DNA from: Coptis chinensis | Taxonomy: Eukaryota; Streptophyta; Magnoliopsida; Ranunculales; Ranunculaceae | Length of the DNA: 64,000 nucleotides | Assembly (NCBI GenBank): GCA_015680905.1 | Contig: CM027383.1 | Location: 36,206,501 to 36,270,500, forward strand | Reading direction: 5' to 3' | Shown here: in pieces, positions 34,301-45,994 of the stretch | Position numbering within the stretch: the stretch's first letter is position 1 | How the letters are laid out: every line of letters starts with the position of its first letter | The notes under the pieces: model-generated | What the model was told of the DNA's origin: nothing | The model's input: the letters and a program-made list of their open reading frames with translations, nothing else | Databases searched by the model: none | Made by a program: the position numbers and the translations under genes

Positions 34301-35756
34301 TATGCTATACACTTAGGAATATTGGTATTGTTTCTTTCTCTATGCTCTTAATAATCTAGAAGTCTCAATAGCTTTTGCATTGAATAGTTTTTAGAAACTT
34401 AGGTTAATATGTAGGTAATAATCTTTGCATCTATCTATAAATATATTACATGAGTATCTATGATTGTTTAGCAGTAAGTTTCTGAAATCTATGCTAGAGT
34501 ACTTATTCTACAAATCCTGTGAGAATATAGCCTAAAGCCTTATATGAGTGAAACATTTGAGAAATGACACAAGGGAGAAGTATATTCCGAATAGAGAAAT
34601 CACACGTCCACTTGCTTGATCACTAAACCATATCCTAAGCGAGAATTTAGGCCCTCTTTGGATCGATATAGCCAGAAATTCAAACCTATGAATTATTTTC
34701 CGCTAGTCGCCCCACTGAGCCTTTCATTAGCCCTTTCATAAACCACAAATCCTTTACCCTGTTACAAAACAAAACAAAATAAAAAAATTCAACCTACCCA
34801 ACTTAGATAAGTCTGAGAATAGAATAAGGAAGAAAGAAGAAGAGAAAAACCTGTGTAAACAAAAGTTAGTTAATTGCTTCAGAAAATAAAGAAAAGAAGT
34901 TTTCATCCAAAGAAAAGAAAAAGAAAAATAGAAATAAAATAAAAACTCCAAAAAAATAGAATAAAATGAGTCAAAAGCCAAAGAAAAAGAAAAAAAAAAT
35001 GGCTAAGGATGGAAACAAAGTGTAGAAGCAAAAGTAAATAACAAGGTTTTCTCTAGTTACATAATATGAAGACTCTATTATCTCAGACTTGTCCCTTTTG
35101 AATATCCATTTCCTTCCTTCTTAAACCATCTCCTAATCCCCGTAACACCTAATAAAGACCTCTAGCTCAATTAGGAATAGGTTAGTGGGATAGTAAGTGG
35201 CAGATGTGTTTGATCAACTTCGGCTTCCTTGTGTGTCATTGAGATTGTAAGGTAAAGTATGCCCACCATTGACAATCGGAGTAGCAAAACTTGAGTGGAA
35301 AAATCAGAGTGATTTTTGTCTTGACTTTTATGTGAGAACCTACTTAAGGACGCTATTCCGAGTTTCAGAAACGGACCTGTTACTGCATTACTCATTGTAT
35401 ATATGTTTATTCGTAGATGATTGATTATTATGCATATATTAGCTTAGGTTTCGACATGATTATTCTGTATTCATTGCTAGTAAGATGTATAGATAATTGA
35501 GACATAAATAAGGAAACAATAGTTTTATTTCTTAGTCGTTGTAGTATAGATGAAGTTTGTGAGTACCTTCACTGGAAAACTCTTACGAGGCTATAAATCG
35601 TCCACTAGGGAATTCCTAGTGGTTTAAGGCCTTGTTGCATATGGTCAATGCAATCGCACTCAGCGAAACGAGAGTAGATAGAACTCCATTTTCGATCACT
35701 TATTCTAATTTCTCATCTTTGCTTGAGGACAAGCAAAATGCTGTTTGGGGGTGGTT
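34301..35756 (+). other. Element A conserved 3' untranslated region and polypurine tract
   Basis: Starting at TATGCTATACACTTAGGAAT, this 1.45-kb stretch is highly similar to 44536-45994 of element B and to the reverse complement of 63260-64000. It includes an A/G-rich run around 34890-35000. It ends with CTTGAGGACAAGC, then GTTTGGGGGTGGT, the polypurine tract directly before the 3' LTR. Confidence 0.85.
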
Positions 35757-37277
35757 TGATAAGAGCCCAAAACTGTAGTTTTAACCCCTTAACCATCATA
35801 CTTTTAGACCAACTATGTGAGTAATAGTTAAGAGTTAATACTGATTACGTGTTTTTATGCATTTCAGGCTTCAAACTCCATTATTTGCAGAAATGTACCA
35901 CTTTAGCGAGATAAAGGAGCAAAGGTCAGTTGCTAAGGAGTTCTATGAATAAAGGCCAAGATTCAAGGAGACAAAGCTTTTGTAAAGCCCGGTCAAAAGC
36001 TGAAAAGTTAACACGGGCAGAAACATCACACAAAGTCAGCAAAACTTCCAAAGACCATATCTTTGAACTCAGACCTCGGAATTGGGCCTACCTTATGTCA
36101 AAACAACCGGCTCGGAAAGAGCTTTCCAATGGTCCAAGCCTTGACCCAATCAGAAGAGCAAAAGTGGACAAAACATCTGTCGAAGCCAACTGCAGCTGAA
36201 GAGCCTATTTTGGACTAAAGGAATTGGGTTTTGGGCATGATTCTCTGGCCCAAAACATGGCTTCAAGCCCATGCACGATTTTTGGATCTGAAAGTATAAA
36301 AACAAAAGCTTAGCTCTTTGTTAATGGTAGATAGTTAGACCTAGATTAGAATTAGATTAGTTAGCCTCCATTAATGAGTTTTAGAACTTAGTTTTAGAAT
36401 TTCATTTCTTGTTTTAGATTAATTTCTTGAATCATTGAATATCATTCATTAGATAAATAAAATAGTTATTATTCTTGTCATTTCGATTTTTGTTATTTCA
36501 ATCTATTAGATCTAGTTTTAATTATTGTTGGTTACCATTTCTTAGTTGTTAATTAGATTTTAATTATTGTTTAATTTAGATTAGTAAATTTCAATCTTGA
36601 TATTATGTTTAGTTTAGATTCATATGGAAATGATTATGAATGATTCTCGCTAAACCTCCATTAGAGGGGGTTGAGAAGCCTTGATGAAAGCTTGATTCGA
36701 TTATCGTAGAGTCGTCATTAAGTAATTTCTATTCCACTCTAGAAACGATTAATTAGCCATGAGAATGGGTTTAATCGCTCACATGCTAGTTATGAATTGG
36801 TAGAAATGTCATGTGTAATTAGGGATTAGGAAGAACCAATTGTTCTGCGTAGCGATTCAATTCGATTACGATTAATTCGTCGTTAGTGAGTTAAGTTGAG
36901 TTAAGGTGGAATCAATCCCCCCTAATTCCCTATTATAGAATCAACGTAGTATTTCCATAGTTGAATCAATTATAGTTTGTATCTTGTGGGTAGTTGCATC
37001 GTAGTATAATTCCCCCTCGTAAAACTCTCATTAGACTTAAGACCGATTAATTAGACTAGGAAACATTCCATGCTAGAGAACTAGGAGTGGAACGAATTTG
37101 TTACTCCACTCTATTTCGATAGAATTGAGAGTAGAAAACTTTGATAAACATAGGCTCATCGAGACACGTTGAAAGTTTTAGTTTACTTACGTTTTGAGTT
37201 CATCGTTCATTTCGTAGGTAAACTATTAATTTTATGTTTTAACAAAACAAAACCACAAATCATTTTATGTTTTATCA
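35757..37277 (+). mobile_element. LTR shared by Athila-type elements A and B
   Basis: 1521 bp, from TGATAAGAGCCC to TTTTATCA, bounded on the left by the polypurine tract. A TATA-like GTATAAAA lies near 36294. Just upstream is an imperfect hairpin of GTTTTGGGC and GCCCAAAAC. After the LTR there is no primer-binding site; the sequence goes straight into mid-gag. It serves as 3' LTR of A and occupies the 5' position of B. Confidence 0.93.
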
Positions 37278-38580
37278 TATTTCCCTTCACTTTAGCCGAT
37301 AAGGCGGCGTCTTGGTTAACTGCCCAAGCGCCTAATTCTGTGGACTCGTGGGCTAAATTTGTTCAGCTGTTTATGAAACATTTTTACCCACCCTTAAAGA
37401 CGGATGAGATGCTTTCCAAGATTCATTTCTTTCGACAAAATCCTCATGAATCATTTTCAGAGGCTTGGAATCATTTCACCGATCTCCTTATAAAGTGTCC
37501 ACATCATAACCTAGCGAAAGACACGTTAGTTCGTGCCTTTTTCAAAGGACTTCTACATCACCATAAAGAAATCCTTGACATAATGAATGGGGGTAGTTTC
37601 CTAAGTAAAGGAGCCTCGGAGGCTTATAAATTTTTAGAGGATCAAACTAAGCGAAATAACAACTGGGGGGTACGATATCCACCGCTCCGTTAGTTCTTCT
37701 AATACAGTTAAGGCCACCGATATGTTTGAGATAAAACACGATCCTGAGCTTAAAACTCTAATCGAATTACTCACTAAAAAGGTAGAGGCCATTTCTGTGC
37801 AACAAAAGCCTATCCCCGTCATGAATGTAAATTCCAATCCATGTAGTTTCGTTGAGTCCCGAAAGCATCCCGACTCCCATCGTCCCCATATAGCCTATGA
37901 ACATGTTTGTTCCATTAATAGTGAACCTAACGCCCCGGAGACAAAATCCCAACTTCGGTTGGAGAAATAACCAACAAGTTACACCTCCGTGGTACAATAA
38001 TCAATATGTTAGGCCAACGCGGTTATAACCAAGCTCCACCACGACAAGGGCGAGTCGGGGTAATTATAATAATTATAACAACCAAAGCGCAACCTCGACA
38101 AGGTCAAGCACAAGGTCAAGGTAGTTATAATAATTATAATGCTAATAGAGGTATCGTTCGGTAAATAATAACTATCACAATCCGCTATAAAATAATCAAC
38201 GCGAGATAGTTCCAAATACACCACCCGTGACCACTACACCCACACAACCGGATCGTCTTGACACCTTCATACAGGTGAGCCAACAACTTTTCCAAACCAT
38301 GGCTCAATCTAACCAACAGATTCTACAATCTGTTAATAATTTAAGCCAACACTTAGGCCAAGATAAAGCCCAACCCAAAGGTGTGTTTCCAGGTCACGCG
38401 ATACCTAATCCTAAAACAACAAACGCAGCCTTTGAGGTAACCGGTAATACTAGTAATGAAAATAAAAATGTAGGTGAGCAAAATGACATCACCACTCTCC
38501 GTTCTGGCAGAGTGGTTGATAACAAAGTAACTATGCCTATAGTTTCCCACCATTTGCCCCTACACCTGCTACTTTACTAG
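37278..38580 (+). pseudogene. gag: Element B gag, 5' truncated and frameshifted
   Basis: The capsid region reads ADKAASWLTAQAPNSVDSW, then LFMKHFYPPLKTDEMLSK and FSEAWNHFTDLLIKCPHH, the retrotransposon gag signature. It then shifts frame near 37680 and 37970. The last part (38227-38580) holds repeated QQ motifs and ITTLRSGRVVDNK, the typical end of Athila Gag. The first ~250 bp of gag and the leader, present in element A, are deleted at the LTR junction. Confidence 0.88.
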
Positions 38581-38723
38581 ATACCGAAATAGAAATTGAA
38601 GAGCCAACCACGGTAGAGGTATCAGTTATAACACAACCTAAGAAACAGAAAGCCAAGGTTAAACATCCAGGTGATACATATGCTAAATATAGAGAGAAAC
38701 CACCGTTTCCACAGAAATTAGCC

Positions 38724-39359
38724 ATGTTAACTAGGGATACAAATTATGAGGAGATTAGGGATGTTTTCAAGAATCTAACTATAAACCTTCCCTTCCTCGA
38801 AGGTATTAAAAAGCTACCACACCATGCTAAGTTTCTTAAGGAGTTGTGTACTACTAGGCGTAAGACCAATATACCAAAAGACGCCTTTTTAACAGAACAA
38901 TTCCCAACTCTATCTGAACATAACGGAATTGTTAAGTACAAGGACCCTGTTCGTCCTACTATACAATACACCTTAGGAGATTCCTATACGACGACCGCGT
39001 TATTAGACCTGGGGGCTAGTGTTAACTTACTCCCATTTTATTTGTATAGACAAATAGGTCTAGAGGAGATGCAACCCACTAAAATGACGTTGCAATTAGC
39101 TGATCGGTCTATTAAGTATCCTAAGGGTGTGGTTGAAAACGTGCTGGTAAAGGTTCAGGATTTCTACTATCCGGCTGATTTCGTCATCCTCGATACAGAA
39201 GTCGCTAACGACTCTGTCCCAATCATCTTAGGGCGTCCTTTCCTGGCAACTGCCAATGCGCTCATAAATTGCCGCGATGGTTCGATGTCCATGTCTTTTG
39301 GCCATCTTTCTGTTGAAGTAAATGTGTTTAAACCAAAGACACCACGATTACCCGATTAG
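38724..39359 (+). CDS. Element B aspartic protease region, open reading frame
   Basis: 211 codons without a stop. The first ~90 residues (FKNLTINLPFLEGIKKLPHH) form the conserved region between Gag and protease of Athila elements. The retropepsin core follows: LLDLGASVNLLPFYLYR, LQLADRSIKYPKGVVENV, then FVILDTEVAND and PIILGRPFLATANALI, which covers the catalytic strand and the flap-to-ILGRPF segment. Frame breaks before (38580-38720) and after (39357) separate it from gag and from the next ORF. It is the best-preserved protein of the tandem, but no reverse transcriptase follows. Confidence 0.88.
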   Translation: MLTRDTNYEEIRDVFKNLTINLPFLEGIKKLPHHAKFLKELCTTRRKTNIPKDAFLTEQFPTLSEHNGIVKYKDPVRPTIQYTLGDSYTTTALLDLGASVNLLPFYLYRQIGLEEMQPTKMTLQLADRSIKYPKGVVENVLVKVQDFYYPADFVILDTEVANDSVPIILGRPFLATANALINCRDGSMSMSFGHLSVEVNVFKPKTPRLPD

Positions 39360-39433
39360 TCTATGGATGGAGAGGTTAGCATGATCGAGAGCTTCGCCGA
39401 GATTATTTCAACAACACGTTCCCTTATAATCAG

Positions 39434-40090
39434 ATGCCCAAATTTCTTTCCTTTGAAGGTTCAGACCCCAACGTTTTCATCCCTACACTAGTCGATACAC
39501 ATATTATGGATGAGGACGAGATAGATGACTTTCTCAAAGATATAGAGGAATACTATAGTAATGTGGATATGACCAAGCTAGATGAGGAATTCAATGAGTT
39601 TCTTAGAGCAGGTGATGAGTCACCCTATCAAGAACTACTTTGCACAACATCCGCCTCGACTCCCCTCCTTCCACCCTCTCAACGGAAACTCGAGTTTGCA
39701 CTCGATCCTTTTGTTTCTCCTGTGCTTCATAATTTTTTAAATCCTCCTAGAAAACAAATACTTCAGAAAGACAAACCATTTGCCACCTTCATTTTCAGAA
39801 TTGAGACAGTCCCTACCTACACCATGAATGAGTTTTGTGCTAAACCCACATCCTCATTTTTTCCATGCTTTCCTTCTACAACTTATCCATATCCACCATA
39901 TTCTCCACAATCATTCACTTTTCCACACTTATTCACTAGGAAACTCTCTCGTTCAAAGATGAAAAAGAAGGTGCATGCTAGGTTACGTTATAGGTTTATC
40001 CGACTTCGCTTTCATTTCACTAGGTTGCGTCATAGGAAATCTTGGTGCTTGATTGTGTTTGGGTATGTTTTTTGTGATATTTATTTATAG
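39434..40090 (+). CDS. Element B post-protease ORF
   Basis: 218 codons. Acidic first part (MDEDEIDDFLKDIEEYY), then RKLEFALDPFVSPVLHNFLN and ETVPTYTMNEFCAKPTSSFF, matching the C-terminal half of element A's ORF at 32715-33533 almost word for word. The tail is basic and arginine-rich (RLRYRFIRLRFHFTRLRH). No known pol domain is present. Conservation in both elements suggests past selection, but the function is unknown. Confidence 0.6.
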   Translation: MPKFLSFEGSDPNVFIPTLVDTHIMDEDEIDDFLKDIEEYYSNVDMTKLDEEFNEFLRAGDESPYQELLCTTSASTPLLPPSQRKLEFALDPFVSPVLHNFLNPPRKQILQKDKPFATFIFRIETVPTYTMNEFCAKPTSSFFPCFPSTTYPYPPYSPQSFTFPHLFTRKLSRSKMKKKVHARLRYRFIRLRFHFTRLRHRKSWCLIVFGYVFCDIYL

Positions 40091-40429
40091 AATGATTCAC
40101 AACTATTTCGGTTGTTGATATATGATAAAATGCATGTTCATACATATGTTTAGATAAAGTCTCGAGTATCTGACTATAAACGACTCAATTTTTGTGTTTG
40201 GTGTATTTTCTTTCATTTCCAGATATTGGTGAGTGCACCGTTAAGGTAATCGGGCCCTCCCTATGGACTATGTGGCTATAAGTACCGGATCCTAAGTCTA
40301 CGTTTAACATAATTCACGTTTTAAACTCATGCATGTTTTCTCGGTTTTTGAGTCATGTTTCTCTATGGGGTGAATTATGTCCTTATTGCTTATTGTTTTT
40401 CTATATATTAATCCGTATTTATAAAAATA

Positions 40430-40439
40430 AAAATAAATA

Positions 40440-40470
<31 letters not shown>

Positions 40471-40494
40471 TATATATATATATATATAATAATA

Positions 40495-40537
<43 letters not shown>
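40430..40537. repeat. (TAA)n/(TA)n microsatellite
   Basis: About 100 bp of TAA and TA repeats inside element B, between the post-protease ORF and the next block. Confidence 0.95.
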
Positions 40538-41314
40538 TAGTAATCTAGGAAGTCTCGGGAATCTGACTTTAAAAGACCCACTTTTTAAAAAAAAAACAAA
40601 TTTTCTAAACTCTGTTGTAAAAAATTTGTTTGGGGGTAGGGTGTTCGTGTTTCCGTCCTAGAATGTTTTATGTCCCATTAGAGTTGCTTAGGCCATTTAA
40701 TTGTATTCCGATTCGGGTTGACATAATCTATGAATTTAGAGTTAATTCGTTCGCATAACTTACGTCATGCACGCACTTCGAAGTATTTTTTACTATCTTA
40801 TATGTCATCCACGGTCGGAATAGAGTGTTTTATGGATCATTGGATTGGAAATTCTCTCCTGATCATTTTCATATCTCATTCGCAAAAATCGGACCGGTAA
40901 CGAAGCGGCAATGTTAGTTTGAAGTCGTGCTAAAAATCGACAAAAAATCGAAAAATTCGAATTGGGCTTGGGCCCAACTCGCGCGCACCTGCGCCTTACC
41001 TTAAACCTTCAGATCACGTTTTCATCTTCACCGCTGCCATTAACAAGCAAACAAGCTTCAAACCCTAAACCAAAAATTAAAATTAAGAAGAAAACTAACT
41101 ACACCCACGCCGAACATCCAAACCCACTCCAAATCTTCTCAAAACCGTCCCACCACCACCTCCATCAATTTACAAAACCAAAAACCACCGAAAAATCCAA
41201 ATATTGGAGCTACCGCGCCACCACACCACCACCACCATCGTTTTTTTTAGTGAGGTTGTCCCTCATTGCTTCCCCCTACCTTATTCAAACCCCCTAACCT
41301 TATCAAAACTTCCA

Positions 41315-42259
41315 ATGGCTAAACAACGCCGAATTTTGCCAGAGCAAGTCTTTACTGGCGGCCACTTCGCGCCGTTTTACGGTGACAAAATGGTTAGTAG
41401 AGATTGGAATAGCTTGTGGTACTCGACCGACGCCTTTTACCACGAAGAGTTAGTCCGATGGTTTTACAACACGAGGGAGTTGGAGGGGAATAGAATTTTT
41501 GTTACGGTGGCAAAGAGGAGGAAAGAAGTAACTACTGGGTTGTTGGCTGAGATTCTAGGCATTCCGCCTAGAATCCATCTTGATGCCACGTTATAGGAGT
41601 CCCAATATACTGGGGTAGAGCTTTTGATGCACGCGACTGTTACCGAAGGGAACTACAATGTGAGCTCGCATTGTGTTCGCCAGGCATCCTCGAAGAACCA
41701 ACTAGTCGGGCCGCGGCATTTCGATGGAGATGGTAGGAATGTCATAGGGAAGGAGAAGGTCAGCGACATCGGTCTGAACTGCCTTCACATTCTATGGATA
41801 CTCCAGGAGCAAAAGTATGAGTTCTGTATCTTGGAGGTTTTGCTTAACATGATTAAGGGAGTGGGGAAGTCCATTGCACCTCTCCCTGTTTTAATAACCA
41901 AGATCATGCTGAAGTTGAGAGCGACTCCGACGTTTGATAGGATTTGCCTCACCCTACACCGAAATCCTCGGATTTATAAGGAGTGTATCCAACAAGTTTG
42001 GAGGTTGCCTGAGGATAGGGTAGTCGACGAGGAGGACGTCGGAAATGAGAATGACTCGGAAGATGAGGAGGACTTGACATGTTTTGATGTTGATGCCTTG
42101 GAGAGGTGTTGGTCAGATGCAGAACGCATGGCTGTGATTCATCGTGGCATGCGTTCACTCAATACTATCTGCGAAGACCTCCGGACTCGACAAGCTACTA
42201 TGCACTATAACTTCGAGATTCGTACCCAGCGAGAGGATGGCGAGTGGAATGCAGGATGA
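41315..42259 (+). pseudogene. Element B extra ORF X1, one in-frame stop
   Basis: From MAKQRRILPEQVFTGG the frame runs about 315 codons to 42259, broken only by TAG at 41594-41596. It contains WYSTDAFYHEELVRWFYNT and LLAEILGIPPRI early, LILKIMLKLRATPT-like text in the middle, and an acidic run (DEEDVGNENDSEDEEDL) before a C-terminal helical region. The general plan matches the poorly characterised plant transposon-borne proteins found near Athila elements. No enzymatic motif is visible. A TTTAGGGGTG module follows at about 42631. Element A has no equivalent. Confidence 0.6.
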
Positions 42260-43245
42260 GGGCCGAAGCCGAATCTCGCCCGCCCGAAATGATATGCTTG
42301 CACGCTTTCCACCTCACGGGGATTCTCCTTCTGAGGATACATCATCGAGGCACGAGCGTCGTCGCTGAAAGACGAATGGTGCTGGCCCATCGGGAGCTCA
42401 GAAGCCATCTCCTGAGCGTGTGCCCTCCGCTACCAGTACCGACATGTTTAGGGATAGTATAACTTGATGATTTTTATTTGTAGTTTTATTATTGTTAGTT
42501 ATTTTAATGTAAGTTTTAATTCAGTAATTTGAATTTTGTAGTGAAATGTACTTTGAATGAAAATTTTAATATAATGCGGTTATTTTCATTGTGTGTGGTT
42601 GTTTAATATTGATCCCACCTTCCCAAATTGTTTAGGGGTGTTATCTATTCCAGTATGATTTTTATATGACCCTCATTTTTAGAAGTTATTTCGGAGTTAG
42701 GGTAAGAATATTGCCGATCTGGGCATATCTATGAATAAATATTGGTTAGGATGAAGTCTCGATAAGTTAGGTAGTTTTATCCTAAATTCAACCTCAAAGA
42801 TACCAGGGTTGTTTTAGAATCAAGAATATGAGTTGTTTCCGTTTCGGGTTTGAAAATTTTAGTATTTCCGAAAATTGCCGTAAAAGCTTTTTGGCAACTT
42901 CCCGATTCGTTTTAGCAACTTAAAACCTATAAAAACTTCATTCATTCTACACTCACAACCCACACTACACCTAACTTCCATCTCTCACCTTTCACTCCCA
43001 CGCTTCCGTTGTTCTTCACCATTTTCACAAATCAAGACCTCGGGCGCTCGCGCCTCTAAGCCATTGTCGAAATTTTACAATCGGCACTGCGCTGCCAAAA
43101 CATCAGAAATCCAAAAGCACCCGAACCACTGCGCTTGCTTAAGCTTAACGCACTGCGCCGACGACCTCCGTAGACCATAAATTTCCAGTTTTCTGGGGTT
43201 GTTCTCGGATCGATTGCAGGTACTGTTCCAGAGGGTCGTTTTGAG

Positions 43246-43740
43246 ATGACATCTCCTACAATAATACCGGAACAGTCTTTCGAAGATTTGTTCCAAAGCA
43301 CTACTTATGGTGCTTGGTTTCGCGAGGTGATCACATACGTAGGCTGGGAACCGCTTATGGTAAGACCTAATGAACTTTATTCTCCAGCACTTGCATCTTA
43401 TTTTTATGATAATTGTATTTTCTTTGAGAGACCGGATGGAGAACAAGTGTTCTCCATCAACATTAATGATGAACCAATAGAAATTACCAGGTTCTTGCTA
43501 GCATTTGTTCTTGGACTTGCTATGCCCGCTGAAATACAAGACCCATGGTGCTATTGGATAGATAATATGCATGTCTACACTTATGAGTTTTTGCATGAGT
43601 CATATGGGGCAGGCATTTTCCGTATCGAGGACCAAGGGGAATATAACGTCGCCTTTGGTAGTCTGTCCATGAACATAGGAACTGTTATGTTTTGGATCAT
43701 GCTAAACATTTTAGGGAATGACGTTTTCTTTTGTGAATGA
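43246..43740 (+). CDS. Element B extra ORF X2
   Basis: 164 codons starting MTSPTIIPEQSFEDLF. It includes NELYSPALASYFYDNCIFF and EITRFLLAFVLGLAMPAEI, with the same layout as X1 (a conserved aromatic FY region, then an 'ITRFLL/LAEILGIP' segment). X1 and X2 therefore look like diverged duplicates of one plant transposon-associated family. The frame ends at TGA 43738-43740; further related text continues in another frame to about 43960, so it is probably truncated. A TTTGGGGGTGGG module follows at 44410. Confidence 0.55.
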   Translation: MTSPTIIPEQSFEDLFQSTTYGAWFREVITYVGWEPLMVRPNELYSPALASYFYDNCIFFERPDGEQVFSININDEPIEITRFLLAFVLGLAMPAEIQDPWCYWIDNMHVYTYEFLHESYGAGIFRIEDQGEYNVAFGSLSMNIGTVMFWIMLNILGNDVFFCE

Positions 43741-44329
43741 TGCCACTTGCGCCGCCTTCCTTGCTTTAGCCACGGGACGATGTGTCATGACCTTCCTAGA
43801 ACCTTGATGTCTAGTTTAGCTCGAGCCCATAGCATGAGGCATAAGTACCTTCTTATGCCCGCTTCTAATTTCCGTATTATGCTATGTTTCTTTCCTATTT
43901 TTGTACACGTTTCACGGATTGGATTACGGCCGACACCTAATCGACCCCACCAATAGTATTATTCGATCTTTCGTGCAATGACTTGGCAAGGGTGGAGGAT
44001 ACTGACCTCATCCGGCTGCACCCTACACCACGTCAGACCAAGTGGCGCTTAATAGGTTAGCAATAATAGATGGTAAAATGGCGGGAAGCCTGGCAAATTA
44101 TCATGGCATGGAAGGACGCGAAGGAACCTCACTTCTTTATAGAAGAAGAGGATGAGGAGGATGAAGAATAAAAGTGGGAGATAAGATCAGTTTTTAATTC
44201 CAGTTAGTGTCTGCTTATGTCCCAAGCAATTTTATTCTGTTAACCCCATAATGGTTGGAACTCTTATAGAGTTGCGTCAGTTTTTTTTTTTTTATTTCCT
44301 ATATTAGTATGTTCTAACCTTGTTTTGCA

Positions 44330-45994
44330 GATGTTCCAAAATTTCACGCGTTTCCATGGTATTTTTCATACCCTATTTATTTAAATGCTTTGAGGACAAA
44401 GCATATTTCTTGTTTGGGGGTGGGCATAAAAACACATGTAATTAAGGCATCTGTTAGGATATAGATATGTATAATATGCACTTGTTTTCTAGTAAAATTT
44501 CAAAAAATTTAAAAATATAAATAATTTTTTTTTTATGCTATACACTTAGGAATATCGGTATTGTTCTTTCTCTATGCTCTTAATAATCTAGAAGTTTCAT
44601 GTAGTGTTGCATTAGAATAATTGTTAGAAACTTAGGTTAATATGTAGGTAATAATCTTTGCATCTATCAATAAATATATTACATGAATATCTATGATTGT
44701 TAGCAGTAAGTTTCTGAAATCTAAGCTAGAGTACTTATTCTACAAATCCTGTGAGAATATAGCCTAAAGCCTTATATGAGCGAAACATTTGAGAAATGAC
44801 ACAAGGGAGAAGTGAAATCCGGATAGAGAAATCACACGTCCACTTGCTTGATCACTATGCCATATCCTAAGAGAGAATTTAGGCCCTTTTTGGATCGATA
44901 TAGCTAGAAATTCAAACCAATGAATTATTAAACGCTAGTTGCCCCTCTGAGCCTTTCTTTAGCCTTCCATAAACCACAATTCCTTTACCCTGTTACAAAA
45001 TCAAAACAAAATAAAAAAATTCAACTTACCCAATCTAGAATAAGTCTGAGAATAGAATGAGTGAAGAAAGAAGAAGAGAAAAACCTGTGTAAACAAAAAT
45101 TAGTTAGTTGCTTCAGAAAAAGAAAAGAAGTTTCCATCCAAGGAAAAGAAAAAGAAAAATAGAAATAAATAAAAACTCTAAAAATAGAATAAAATGGAGT
45201 TAAAAGCCAAAGAAAAGAAAAAGAAAAATATAGCTAAGGATGGAAACAAAGTATAGAAGCAAAAGAAAATAACAAGGTTTTCTCTAAGTTACATAATATG
45301 AAGACTCTATTATCTCAGACTTGTCCTTTTGAATATCCATTTCCTTCCTTCTTAAACCATCTCCTAATCCCCGCAACACTTAATAAAGACCTCTAGCTCA
45401 ATTAGGAATAGGTTAGTGTGATAGTGAGTGGCAGATGTGTTTGATCGACTCCGGCTTCATTGTTTGTCATTGAGATTGTAAGGTAAAGTGTCCCCACTGC
45501 GCACTGGAGTAGCAAAACTTGAGTGGAAAAATCAGAGTGTTGTATCTTGGCTATTATTGTGAGAACCTACTTAAGGACGCTATTCCGAGTTTCAGAAACG
45601 GACCTGTTAATGTATTTCATAGTATTACTCATTGTATATATGTTTATTAAGTAGATGATCGATTATTATGCATATATTAACTTAGGTTTCGACTTGATAT
45701 TCTTTGTATCGTTACTAGTGAGATGTATAGATAATTGGGAGCATGAATAAGGAAACAATAGTTTTATTTCTTAGTCGTTGTAGTATAGATGAAGTTTGTG
45801 AGTACCTTCACTGGAAAACTCCCACGAGGCTATAACTTGTCCACTAGGGAATTCCTAGTGGTTTAAGGCCTTGTTGCATATGGTCAATGCAATCGCGACT
45901 CAAATAAACGAGTAGTTAGAACTCCATTTTTGGTCACTTATTCTAATTTCTCACATTTGCTTGAGGACAAGCAAAATACTGTTTGGGGGTGGTT
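44330..45994 (+). other. Element B 3' untranslated region and polypurine tract
   Basis: Begins with the module TTTGAGGACAAAGC plus TTTGGGGGTGGGC (44389-44425), then a 1.45-kb region homologous to 34301-35756. It ends in GCTTGAGGACAAGC and GTTTGGGGGTGG directly before the LTR at 45995. The 44110-44330 part before it is unassigned. Confidence 0.85.

Noticed and set aside
40304..40537. Leucine/tyrosine-rich 77-codon ORF
   Set aside because: It is a translation of the (TAA)n/(TA)n microsatellite.
29862..45994. Hidden reverse transcriptase or integrase in the Athila tandem
   Set aside because: I looked for YxDD-type and zinc-integrase text in all frames between protease and LTR and saw none, so no pol gene is annotated.
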